Source of the DNA: Gordonia oryzae
GTDB taxonomy: Bacteria > Actinomycetota > Actinomycetes > Mycobacteriales > Mycobacteriaceae
Length of the DNA stretch: 64,000 nt
Assembly: GCF_003797185.1 (NCBI RefSeq)
Contig: NZ_RKMH01000003.1
Coordinates: 62,001 to 126,000, forward strand
Reading direction: 5' to 3'
This document shows positions 38,816 to 46,998 of this stretch, piece after piece. Each line of letters begins with the position of its first letter. The first letter of the stretch is position 1. The position numbers and the translations under genes were made by a program. The notes under the pieces are model-generated. The model saw only the letters and a list, made by a program, of their open reading frames with translations, had not been told where the DNA came from and did no database searches.

Positions 38816-41595
38816 CCGTGCACATGGAGATCAACGGCGAATCCGTCGACACCCGACCCCGCCCGGGCCAATGCCTGCGAACCTTGTTGCGCGACAACGG
38901 TCATTTCGAGGTCAAGAAGGGCTGCGACGCCGGCGACTGCGGCGCGTGCTCGGTGCTGGTCGACGGCACACCGGTGCACTCGTGCATCTTTCCGGCGGTG
39001 CGCGCCGACGGGGCGTCGGTGACCACGGTCTCGGGCCTGGGCACTCCGAGCGATCTGCATCCCATGCAGCAGTCCTTCGTCGACAACTTCGGGTTCCAGT
39101 GCGGTTTCTGCACCGCGGGGATGATCGTCACCGCGTCCACTCTCGAGCCCGCCGACCTCAACGACCTACCGCGGCGGATGAAGGGAAACCTGTGCCGCTG
39201 CACCGGCTATCGGGCCGTCGACGCCGCCATCCGCGACGGCGTCGCCCGAACCGAACGCGCACATTGTTCGGAAACCCCGACCGCCGCCGAAACCTGTGCG
39301 ACCTCGTGCGGCGTCGGCGCGTCCGCCAATCCCCTTGCCGCGCAGCGCGTCGTCACCGGCACCGAGCCGTACACCTTCGACATCGACGTGCCCGGTACGC
39401 AGTTCCTGCGCGTACTCGGCTCCTCGCATCCGCACGCCCGGATCACCGCCATCGACACCGCGGCGGCATCGTCGGTGCCCGGCGTCTCGCTCATCCTGAC
39501 CCACGAGAACGTGAGCACCCGCCGGTTCTCCACCGCTCGGCACGAGTCCCGCGACGACGATCCCGACGACACCCTGGTCCTCGATCCGGTGGTGCGATTC
39601 GTCGGCCAGCGCGTGGCCGCCGTCGTCGCCGACACCGCGGCGGCCGCCGAGGAGGCGTGTCGCCTCATCGAGGTGACCTACGAGCTGTTGCCCGCCGTGT
39701 TCGATCCGGAGGAGGCCCGGCTGCCGGGCGCGGCACTCGTGCATCCCGACCGCACTCCCGAGGATCGTGTCATCGACGCCGGCCGCAACGTGATCGCGGC
39801 ATTCCACGACGGTTTCGGTGGTGATGTTGTTGCCGCACTGGAGGACTCGGCGGCGCGAGTCGGGGGTATGTGGAAAACCGGGCGGGTGTCGCACGCCCAG
39901 TTGGAAACCCACGGCACCCTCGGCTGGATCGACGACGACGGCCGTCTGGTGCTACGGACCAGCACCCAGGTGCCGTTCCTGGTGCGCGACGAACTCGCGT
40001 TACTGCTCGAGATGCCGCCCGAGCGGATTCGGGTCTTCGCGGCACGCGTCGGTGGTGGTTTCGGCGGCAAACAGGAACTGCTCACCGAGGATCTCGTCGC
40101 GCTGGCCGTCCTGCGCACCGGCCGGCCGGTCGCCTACGAGATGACGCGCACGGAGGAGATGACGCGCACCACCTACCGGCATCCGTTCCGGGTGGGGGTG
40201 GAACTCGGCGCCGATGAGACGGGTCGACTGACCGCGATGAAGGTCGACGTCCTGTCCGACACCGGCGCCTACGGCAACCACGCGATCGGGGTGATGTTCC
40301 ATGCGTGCGCCGAATCGGTGTCGGTCTACAACTGCCCGGTGAAGCGGATCGACGCCGAGGTCGTCTACACCAACAATCCACCGTCGGGTGCGTTCCGCGG
40401 ATACGGGTTGGGACAGGTGATCTTCGCGATCGAGAGCGCGATGGACGAGTTGGCGCTGACGCTCGACATCGATCCGTTCGAGCTGCGCAGACGTAATGCG
40501 GTGGCCGACGGCGATCCGCTGCTCATCGCCCACCCCGAGCCCGAGGACGACCTGGTGTACGGCAGCTACGGTCTCGACCAGTGTCTGGACCTCGCGCAGG
40601 CCGCCCTGGCACGCGGCAATGGTGTGGCCGCGCCGGCCGGTCCGCAGTGGCGGGTCGGCGAGGGTATGGCGCTGGCCGCCATCGCGACGATGGCCCCGCG
40701 CGGGCACCATGCCACCGTCACGGTGGCTGTCGACGCCGACGGCCGCTACCACATCGGTTCGGGCACAGCAGAATTCGGCAACGGCACCACGACGGTGCAG
40801 GCGCAGATCGTGGCGAGCACGATGTCCACCGAGTTGTCCCGGGTATCGTTGCGCCACGGCGACACCGACGCCGCCGCCTATGACACGGGGGCGTTCGCGT
40901 CGGCCGGCACCACGGTGGCCGGCAAGGCCGTATATGGCGCGGCCGTGCGATTGCGCGAACTCTTGGTCGAGGCCGCCACGAGACTGTCGGGCCACGATGC
41001 CGCCGACGTGCGGCTGAGTCCGGACGGAGCGCTCGTCGACGCCACGGTGATCGGCTTCGGCGAGCTCATCGCCGCCGTCGGCGCCGATGACCGGCAGGAG
41101 TCGGCGACCGGTCCGCGCGTCGTGGCGACCGGCCTCGAACGGGGCGATCTGCGCTCGATCGCGTTCAACGTCCAGGCTTTTCGGGTCGCGGTGAACACCG
41201 AGACGGGCGCGGTGAAGATCCTGCAGTCGGTGCACGCCGCCGACGCGGGAACGGTGATGAATCCCGAGCAATGTCGTGGCCAGGTGGAAGGCGGTGTGGC
41301 GCAAGGCGTCGGCTCGGCGCTGTACGAGGAGATCATGCTCGACGGCAAGGGCGCACCGCTGACACCGGTCCTGCGGACCTACCGGGTGCCGCAGATGGCC
41401 GACATCCCGGTCACCGAGGTGATGTTCGCCGAGACCTCCGACCGCCTTGGGCCCTACGGCGCGAAGTCGATGAGCGAATCGCCGTTCAACCCCGTGGCGG
41501 CGGCTCTGGCCAACGCCATCCGACGCGCCATCGGCACCCGCCCGTACGAGACGCCGATGTCCCGCGACCGAATCTGGCGACTCGGTCGCGCATGA
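38812..41595 (+). CDS. xdhA: Xanthine dehydrogenase, fused [2Fe-2S] and molybdopterin subunit
   Basis: The 927-residue fusion has an N-terminal ferredoxin domain with one cluster motif (KKGCDAGDCGACSVLVDG), a second [2Fe-2S] domain (QCGFCTAGM and CRCTGYR), then the molybdopterin domains from about residue 170 (FVGQRVAAVVADT, GGGFGGKQE, SGAFRGYGLGQ, and an active-site Glu in KSMSESPFNP). It oxidises hypoxanthine and xanthine to urate, or a related azaheterocycle. The Fe-S and Mo parts are on one chain while FAD is separate, unlike the common three-subunit layout. The GTG at 38812 overlaps xdhB. Confidence 0.9.
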   Translation: MTVHMEINGESVDTRPRPGQCLRTLLRDNGHFEVKKGCDAGDCGACSVLVDGTPVHSCIFPAVRADGASVTTVSGLGTPSDLHPMQQSFVDNFGFQCGFCTAGMIVTASTLEPADLNDLPRRMKGNLCRCTGYRAVDAAIRDGVARTERAHCSETPTAAETCATSCGVGASANPLAAQRVVTGTEPYTFDIDVPGTQFLRVLGSSHPHARITAIDTAAASSVPGVSLILTHENVSTRRFSTARHESRDDDPDDTLVLDPVVRFVGQRVAAVVADTAAAAEEACRLIEVTYELLPAVFDPEEARLPGAALVHPDRTPEDRVIDAGRNVIAAFHDGFGGDVVAALEDSAARVGGMWKTGRVSHAQLETHGTLGWIDDDGRLVLRTSTQVPFLVRDELALLLEMPPERIRVFAARVGGGFGGKQELLTEDLVALAVLRTGRPVAYEMTRTEEMTRTTYRHPFRVGVELGADETGRLTAMKVDVLSDTGAYGNHAIGVMFHACAESVSVYNCPVKRIDAEVVYTNNPPSGAFRGYGLGQVIFAIESAMDELALTLDIDPFELRRRNAVADGDPLLIAHPEPEDDLVYGSYGLDQCLDLAQAALARGNGVAAPAGPQWRVGEGMALAAIATMAPRGHHATVTVAVDADGRYHIGSGTAEFGNGTTTVQAQIVASTMSTELSRVSLRHGDTDAAAYDTGAFASAGTTVAGKAVYGAAVRLRELLVEAATRLSGHDAADVRLSPDGALVDATVIGFGELIAAVGADDRQESATGPRVVATGLERGDLRSIAFNVQAFRVAVNTETGAVKILQSVHAADAGTVMNPEQCRGQVEGGVAQGVGSALYEEIMLDGKGAPLTPVLRTYRVPQMADIPVTEVMFAETSDRLGPYGAKSMSESPFNPVAAALANAIRRAIGTRPYETPMSRDRIWRLGRA

Positions 41596-41598
41596 TTT

Positions 41599-41612
41599 TT
41601 CGGAAGGCCGAA
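41599..41612. promoter_or_regulatory. Inverted repeat between xdhA and mntH (operator or weak terminator)
   Basis: TTCGGAAGGCCGAA forms a 5-bp inverted repeat four bases after the xdhA stop, in a T-rich patch (TTTTT before, CTTTTTG after). It could be a short rho-independent terminator for the xdh operon. It could also be a binding site for a metal regulator of the mntH gene that starts 54 bases later. The sequence alone does not decide. Confidence 0.4.
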
Positions 41613-41665
41613 CTTTTTGTTTCGCTGGACTTGATCACTGGCCATCGGCATGCCACATTGGGCTG

Positions 41666-42949
41666 GTGAGCCAGGTGGACACCCGCGAGAGCGGAACGGG
41701 GGCCGAGTCGGCGCGCGGTCGCATACGCGGGCGTCGCATACGCTCGCTTCGTCACATGGCGCTGTTCGGCCCCGCCTTCGTCGCAGCCATTGCCTACGTC
41801 GATCCCGGCAACGTGGCCGCCAACATCACCGCCGGCGCACGCTACGGCTTCCTGCTGGTGTGGGTGCTCGTCGTCGCCAATCTCATAGCGATGCTCATTC
41901 AGTACCAGTCGGCCAAACTCGGCATCGTCACCGGCCGTAGTCTGCCGGGTCTCCTCGGAGAGCGGCTGAGTCTAGGCAAACGCCAGGCATTCTGGGCTCA
42001 GGCCGAGGTGGTGGCGATCGCCACCGACCTCGCCGAGGTCCTCGGCGGCGCCATCGCACTACAACTGCTGTTCGATCTTCCCCTCGTGCTGGGCGGGGTG
42101 ATCGTGGGGATCGTCTCGACGCTGATGTTGCTGCTGCAGAACCCTCGTCGGCAACGCGCCTTCGAGACGGTGATCGTGGGCATGCTGGCCATCATCGTGG
42201 TCGGCTTCCTCGCCGGGCTCGTGGTGAACCCGCCGACCGCCGGCGATGTGCTCGGCGGGATGATCCCCCGTCTCGAGGGACCCGAGACAGTGTTACTCGC
42301 GGCGTCGATGTTGGGTGCGACGGTCATGCCGCACGCCATCTACGTCCATTCGGCGCTGGTCATCGATCGCCACGGGGTCACCGAAAGCCTGTCCCAGCGA
42401 CGCACACTCGTGCGCGTCACCCGCTGGGATGTGGTCATCGCGCTGATCATCGCCGGCGCCGTCAACATCGCTTTACTGCTCCTGGCCGCGCGGAATCTGT
42501 TGGGCAAAGAGGGCACCGACACCATTGAGGGCGCCTACCATGCCGTGGCCGATTCGATGGGGCCGACGATGGCGACCATCTTCGCCATCGGCCTGCTGGC
42601 GAGCGGCCTGGCCGCGACCTCGGTGGGGTCGTCGGCGGGTGCGGCGATCATGGCCGGGCTTCTGCACAAGCGGGTGCCGCTGCTGGTTCGCCGCCTGGTC
42701 ACGCTGGTCCCCGCTCTCGTCGTTCTCGCGATCGGGGTCGATCCCACACTGGCACTGGTGCTCTCACAGGTCGTGCTGAGTTTCGGCATCCCGTTCGCGA
42801 TCATCCCGCTGGGCCGGTTGACAGCCGACCGCTCGATCATGGGCGAATTCGCCGACGGCTGGCCGCTGCGCATCCTGGCCACCCTCGCCTCGGCAATGAT
42901 CGTGCTGCTCAACATCGCGTTGATCGTGCTGGTGTTCACCGGCGCGTGA
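41666..42949 (+). CDS. mntH: Nramp-family Mn(II)/Fe(II) transporter MntH
   Basis: The 427-residue proton-coupled divalent metal transporter has about 11 membrane helices. It has the metal-binding DPGN motif at residues 46-49 and the MPH motif in the sixth helix (GATVMPHAIYVHS), both diagnostic of Nramp. It imports Mn(II), possibly Fe(II), across the cytoplasmic membrane. The GTG at 41666 is the family-length start. Regulation by a manganese repressor at the upstream inverted repeat is possible but unproven. Confidence 0.94.
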   Translation: MSQVDTRESGTGAESARGRIRGRRIRSLRHMALFGPAFVAAIAYVDPGNVAANITAGARYGFLLVWVLVVANLIAMLIQYQSAKLGIVTGRSLPGLLGERLSLGKRQAFWAQAEVVAIATDLAEVLGGAIALQLLFDLPLVLGGVIVGIVSTLMLLLQNPRRQRAFETVIVGMLAIIVVGFLAGLVVNPPTAGDVLGGMIPRLEGPETVLLAASMLGATVMPHAIYVHSALVIDRHGVTESLSQRRTLVRVTRWDVVIALIIAGAVNIALLLLAARNLLGKEGTDTIEGAYHAVADSMGPTMATIFAIGLLASGLAATSVGSSAGAAIMAGLLHKRVPLLVRRLVTLVPALVVLAIGVDPTLALVLSQVVLSFGIPFAIIPLGRLTADRSIMGEFADGWPLRILATLASAMIVLLNIALIVLVFTGA

Positions 42950-43530
42950 GGTGACCGGCGACACCCCCACACGCCGAATTGTTGGCACCCGCAAACAGCA
43001 CGGCCAGCGTTGGTCAAGCGCTCGATGCGCCCGACGTCCGAGCCTGCCGATATTCGACCACCGCACGGCCACCGATATCGGGCATCGGGAGCCTGTCCGA
43101 AAGGCGTTCCTCGCTCCGGGTGCGGGGGGTCAGCAGGAAGCAGGGCGAGTCGATATCGGTACTCAACACAAGCGGCCAGTGTGTGTGGGCATCGGCGGCG
43201 ATCAGCTCGCCCGGCGGCGGCGGTCCTCATCGAGGTCGCGGCCATCGGCACCGCCGCGGGGCTGATCGCCGCCACCACACTGTTGTGGCACCTCGGTCGG
43301 CTCATCAACCAGTACCCGGGTGACACTGGTCGCGAATCCCCCTCGGCCGATGATCTCTTCGAGGTCATCTGTCCGCAGAACGCACGGTTGTGGTGCCGGT
43401 GATGGTGTTCGACGCGGTACACCGCCCTGCATGGCGGGTGCCGAGCCCGTCATCTCGGCGCAGTGGTCGGCTCCGGAGAATCGGGCCCCGACCGACCACC
43501 GCACCGGACGGTCTCGCTGCGTCGCCGGAG
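42950..43530. other. 581-base gap with coding-like remnants, no identifiable gene
   Basis: No open frame here has a recognised domain or a ribosome-binding site. A plus-strand stretch at about 43220-43402 has a strong preference for G/C in third positions and encodes a hydrophobic segment (IEVAAIGTAAGLIAATTLLW) ending at a stop. Similar coding-like sequence just upstream (VDIGTQHKRPVCVGIGGDQL, about 43150-43210) is in another frame. This suggests a frameshifted relic of a small membrane-associated protein. Confidence 0.45.
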
Positions 43531-44751
43531 TTAGGCCAGGAGCCCCTTGGCTACGTGGGTCACCTGGATCTCGTTGCTGCCGGCATAGATCATCAACGAC
43601 TTGGCATCGCGCGCAAGTTGTTCCACGCGATACTCGGCCATATAGCCGTTGCCGCCAAAGAGCTGGACGGCCTCCATCGCGACATCGGTGGCCGCCTTCG
43701 ACGAGTAGAGCTTCATCGCCGATGCCTCGGCCAGACTCAGCGGCTTACCGACCTTGGCCCGTTCGATCGCACTGAAGAGCATGTTCTGCACGTTGATCCG
43801 CGCCACCTCCATCTCGGCAAGCTTGAGCTGGATCAACTGGAAGCGGCCGATCTCCTGACCCCACAGCTTGCGGTTCTTCGCGTAATCAACACTCAGACGC
43901 AGACATTCGTTGATGATGCCCATCGACAGCGCCGCGATCCCGATGCGCTCGGCGGTGAAACCGGACTTCGCCCCCTCGGAGCCGCGCGCGTCGGAACCGG
44001 TGTCCTCGGTCTCGCCGAGCAGCCGGTCGCGGCCGAGGCGGACGTTGTCGAAGAACAGCTCTCCGGTGGGCGAACTCATCATGCCCATCTTCTTGAACGC
44101 CTTACCCTGGGTGAGTCCGGGCATTCCCTTGTCCAGGACGAACGAGAGCACCTTGCGATCGCGCATCGGGGTGTCCGAGCCGTCGTCGAGCTTGGCGAAG
44201 ACGACGATGGTATCGGCGTACGGGCCGTTGGTGATGAAGGTCTTCTGCCCGTTGAGCAGGTACTCGTCACCGTCGCGGCGCACGGTGGTCTTCATTCCGC
44301 CGAGGGCATCGGAGCCAGAGTCGGGTTCGGTGATCGCCCAGGCCCCGACCTTCTCCATGGTGACCAGTTCCGGCAGCCACCGCTTCTTCTGCGCGAGAGT
44401 GCCCTTGCCCCGGATCGCCGACGCCGTCAGGCCCATACTGACGCCCATCGAGCCGACGAGACCGAGACAGACCCCGGCCAGTTCGATGTTGACGATCATG
44501 AACATCGACCCGGCCATGCCGGCTCCGCCGCCGCCCGAGGGTTTCTCACCGGCGGCCTCGGCCTCTAGCTCCTTTTCCAGCGACTCCTTGGCCATCGCGT
44601 CGACACCAAAGGTGGACAACAGCTTTCGGGTGATGTCGTAGGGCGGAAGCTGACCGGTTTCGAGTTCGTCGATGTGCGGGCGGATCTCCTTGTCGATGAA
44701 CGCCCGCAAGGCGTCGCGCACCATCAGATCTTCTTCGGACCACTCGAACAT
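43531..44751 (-). CDS. Acyl-CoA dehydrogenase
   Basis: The 406-residue flavoprotein has the three acyl-CoA dehydrogenase domains: N-terminal helices with a Gly-rich insert (KPSGGGGAGMAGS), the central ITEPDSGSDALGGMKTTV with FITNGPYAD FAD/substrate contacts, and the C-terminal helical bundle with NGYMAEY and YAGSNEIQV. The MCAD-type catalytic Glu position is Ala (YAGSNE), so the base is probably the Glu of AERIGIAALSMG, as in isovaleryl-CoA-type enzymes. It oxidises an acyl-CoA to the enoyl-CoA. The ATG at 44751, five bases after GAGGT, is preferred over a GTG at 44757. It stands alone. Confidence 0.9.
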   Translation of the reverse strand: MFEWSEEDLMVRDALRAFIDKEIRPHIDELETGQLPPYDITRKLLSTFGVDAMAKESLEKELEAEAAGEKPSGGGGAGMAGSMFMIVNIELAGVCLGLVGSMGVSMGLTASAIRGKGTLAQKKRWLPELVTMEKVGAWAITEPDSGSDALGGMKTTVRRDGDEYLLNGQKTFITNGPYADTIVVFAKLDDGSDTPMRDRKVLSFVLDKGMPGLTQGKAFKKMGMMSSPTGELFFDNVRLGRDRLLGETEDTGSDARGSEGAKSGFTAERIGIAALSMGIINECLRLSVDYAKNRKLWGQEIGRFQLIQLKLAEMEVARINVQNMLFSAIERAKVGKPLSLAEASAMKLYSSKAATDVAMEAVQLFGGNGYMAEYRVEQLARDAKSLMIYAGSNEIQVTHVAKGLLA

Positions 44752-44941
44752 CGACACCTCGCAGAATCATCGGACAGCACCGTCGGCTGCCATGAGAACG
44801 TGTTTCAGTTTAACTGTGTCAGCAGTCACGATCAGCGTCAAGACACAGAACGACAATTTTGCGTCTTTGCCTCCAGGGTCGTCGGACGCCGGTCGCTCCT
44901 GATCGCCCGGCCGTCCGGCGAGCGGCTACTCTCATCCGGCA

Positions 44942-45604
44942 GTGACCTCTCTCGATGACCTCGGCCCCTTCTTCGCCGTCCGCACGCATGCTCGCGGGCA
45001 ACGGCGTGATGCCCCGTGGCTGACGATGGCCGACCTGCTGACCGACGCGCACATCCTGGAGGCGCGGGTGGAACGTGTGCGCGCCGCACTCGGCGCGGGC
45101 ACGGACGCACCCGTCGAGCAGAGGGTGGCCGCGTCGGTGACCCACCTCGGGATGGTCGCCCGTATCATCGCTCCGATGATCGCTGTGGCCGCGCTCGACG
45201 AACCGCCGATCTCGGTTGCGGCGGAAGACCTGTGGTGGCAGGACGAACTGGGCGGGCCGTATCCGCTGTCGGTCACCGCCGCGGCGACCGACGTCCGACC
45301 CAACCTTGCCGGCGGAATCGTCGGCGAACTCACCGACGCAGTCGGCAACGGATTCGGCGTGAGTGGGCGAACGCTCTGGGGCAACGTCGCCTCGGCGACC
45401 AACAGTGCCGCACGACTCATCGCCACTACCCGTCCGGAGGTGGCTGTACGCGCCCTCGCCGCGGCCGACGGTGTTCTCGCCGAGCCTCGTGTCGAGGACG
45501 GGCGGTTACGCGCGGGACCGAGATTCCGCCGACGCAGTTGTTGTTTGATCTATCGGGTCACCGGCGATCGGGGCGCCGTCTGCGGTGACTGCGTGCTGAT
45601 CTGA
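44942..45604 (+). CDS. FhuF-like (2Fe-2S) ferric-siderophore reductase
   Basis: The 220-residue protein carries the C-terminal four-cysteine pattern of FhuF-type reductases (SCCLIYRVTGDRGAVCGDC: CC, then CxxC), which binds an unusual [2Fe-2S] cluster. The N-terminal part is Ala-rich and poorly conserved. Such proteins release iron from imported siderophores. No siderophore gene adjoins it. Start is a GTG. Confidence 0.78.
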   Translation: MTSLDDLGPFFAVRTHARGQRRDAPWLTMADLLTDAHILEARVERVRAALGAGTDAPVEQRVAASVTHLGMVARIIAPMIAVAALDEPPISVAAEDLWWQDELGGPYPLSVTAAATDVRPNLAGGIVGELTDAVGNGFGVSGRTLWGNVASATNSAARLIATTRPEVAVRALAAADGVLAEPRVEDGRLRAGPRFRRRSCCLIYRVTGDRGAVCGDCVLI

Positions 45605-45630
45605 TCATGCTTTCTCCCCACCAGCGCACC

Positions 45631-45664
45631 ACGTCCGCCCCCCACGTGTGTGCGGGGCGGACGT
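45631..45664. terminator. Bidirectional stem-loop between convergent fhuF-like and cbtA genes
   Basis: ACGTCCGCCCC (45631-45641) and GGGGCGGACGT (45654-45664) form a perfect 11-bp GC-rich stem with a 12-base loop. It lies 27 bases after the FhuF-like stop and 10 bases after the cbtA stop on the other strand. This is the placement of a shared terminator, though there is no long T-run. Confidence 0.7.
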
Positions 45665-45674
45665 CGTGCCGGGA

Positions 45675-46499
45675 TCAGCTGTGCACCGCGGCCGGCGTCG
45701 CCGCCCGCTGAGACGAGCCCGACCGGCTCAGCCAGCTCATGATGCCCGCGAAGGTCGTCGTCAGCACGGTCCACAGGATCACCTGATTGGCGATCACGTA
45801 CACCCGGAAATCGCCGATCACCGCGCCCGGGAATCCGGGAAAGACGATCGTGTCGCCGTTCATGACCGGCTCGGGAACCTCGTGGAATTCTGGCAGTAGC
45901 GCGATCGCGATGGTCACGACCACCAGGTAGCCGATCGCGGCTGCCAGGGTGGCCGCGAGCCCTCCCCAGCGTTGCCGCAGCCACAGCGCGAACACGACCG
46001 CCGCGATCACCGCGACCACCGAGACGACAGTCAGGGTGAGATACGACGTCGACCGGGCACCGATGGTGTCGTCGTCGCCGACGGCCGGCGGGTTGGCCGG
46101 ATACGCGAAGAACGGCACCCCGAAGACTGCGACGAAGCCGAGGAGCCCGATCAGGGCCGCAGCCCATCGTGGGTCGGCTCCGGCGCGGTGATGCGCCAGG
46201 TAGGTCCACCCGATCGTGAACGCGATCGCGAAGAACGCGCCCATCGACACCGCGAACACGATGGTCCCCACACCCGCGCCGATGTTCTCCTGCACCGAGC
46301 GGGTGAACACCTCGGCGCCGTGCTCGTGGCCGCCATGCCCGTGCGCGGCCATCAGAGCCGCTTCGGCCTCGCTGCGTCCGTCCTCGTAGTCGATCGCCTT
46401 GGCCACCTGCGGCTCGATGAAGATCCGGGCGAAAACGTAGGCAACGATCCCGGCGACCAATCCCGACAGCAGACCGGCGCCGATGAATTTCTTTTCCAT
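45675..46499 (-). CDS. cbtA: Cobalt transporter subunit CbtA
   Basis: The 274-residue membrane protein begins MEKKFIGAGLLSGLVAGIVAYVFARIFIEP, as CbtA proteins do, followed by a His-rich loop (HGHGGHEHG) and about six further hydrophobic helices. It is predicted to work with CbtB in cobalt uptake for cobalamin synthesis. It starts 26 bases after cbtB, under the same cobalamin riboswitch. Confidence 0.9.
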   Translation of the reverse strand: MEKKFIGAGLLSGLVAGIVAYVFARIFIEPQVAKAIDYEDGRSEAEAALMAAHGHGGHEHGAEVFTRSVQENIGAGVGTIVFAVSMGAFFAIAFTIGWTYLAHHRAGADPRWAAALIGLLGFVAVFGVPFFAYPANPPAVGDDDTIGARSTSYLTLTVVSVVAVIAAVVFALWLRQRWGGLAATLAAAIGYLVVVTIAIALLPEFHEVPEPVMNGDTIVFPGFPGAVIGDFRVYVIANQVILWTVLTTTFAGIMSWLSRSGSSQRAATPAAVHS

Positions 46500-46525
46500 G
46501 TTCGGTTGTCTCCGTGCTCGTTCGA

Positions 46526-46747
46526 TCAGTGGCAGGGGAAGCCGAGGAAGTGCCGGGAGTCGTGCACGAATTCGTGGATGTGGGTGTCGTTGCCGAACAC
46601 CGACCAAGCACCTTGGTCGTATCCGATGACGTAGTAGGCCATCGCGGCGAGGATGAACGTCGCGGTCAGCCACAGGGCTGCCGACGCGACGGAGAGGTCG
46701 GGTACCGCGAGGGCCCGTGCCTTGTTCTGGTGGGTGGTTGCAACCAT
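46526..46747 (-). CDS. cbtB: Cobalt transporter subunit CbtB
   Basis: The 73-residue protein has one membrane helix (LWLTATFILAAMAYYVIGYD) and a C-terminal histidine cluster (HIHEFVHDSRHFLGFPCH), typical of CbtB. It is the first gene after the cobalamin riboswitch and precedes cbtA. The histidines presumably bind cobalt. Confidence 0.92.
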   Translation of the reverse strand: MVATTHQNKARALAVPDLSVASAALWLTATFILAAMAYYVIGYDQGAWSVFGNDTHIHEFVHDSRHFLGFPCH

Positions 46748-46779
46748 GGGAGGTCCTTTCGTGGGATGACGCGTCCCAG

Positions 46780-46905
46780 CGTTTGTCGGATCGATGCTCG
46801 GCGGAATCCTGACTCGTCGGGCGGGGTGACTCCCCCGTCCGGCTCACAGTGGCGCGACCGTCCCGGACTCACACCGGGTTTCCGTCAGCATCTGGCGAGA
46901 ACTCT
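46780..46905 (-). ncRNA. Cobalamin riboswitch upstream of cbtBA
   Basis: On the minus strand, reading from about 46905, the leader contains GACGGAAACCCGGTGTGAGT, then the GCCACTG B12 box (in GTCGCGCCACTGTGAGCCGG), then GAGTCAGGATTCC. This is the conserved core order of cobalamin riboswitches. A basal stem GATGCT/AGCATC pairs 46887-46892 with 46793-46798. A short hairpin (TGGGA/TCCCA at 46762-46778) lies between the aptamer and the cbtB ribosome-binding site and may be the expression platform. High cobalamin should shut off CbtB and CbtA. Confidence 0.9.
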
Positions 46906-46998
46906 ATACCCGGCAAACGTGACCAACGCGACCCATCGGACAACACGAGCACAACACCGCCGCGGAGTGTTGTCGGAGGCAACGTGGATGATGGGTGA

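Noticed and set aside
40000-41304. Minus-strand open frame of 434 codons
   Set aside because: It mirrors the molybdopterin domain of xdhA, which is clearly coding on the plus strand.
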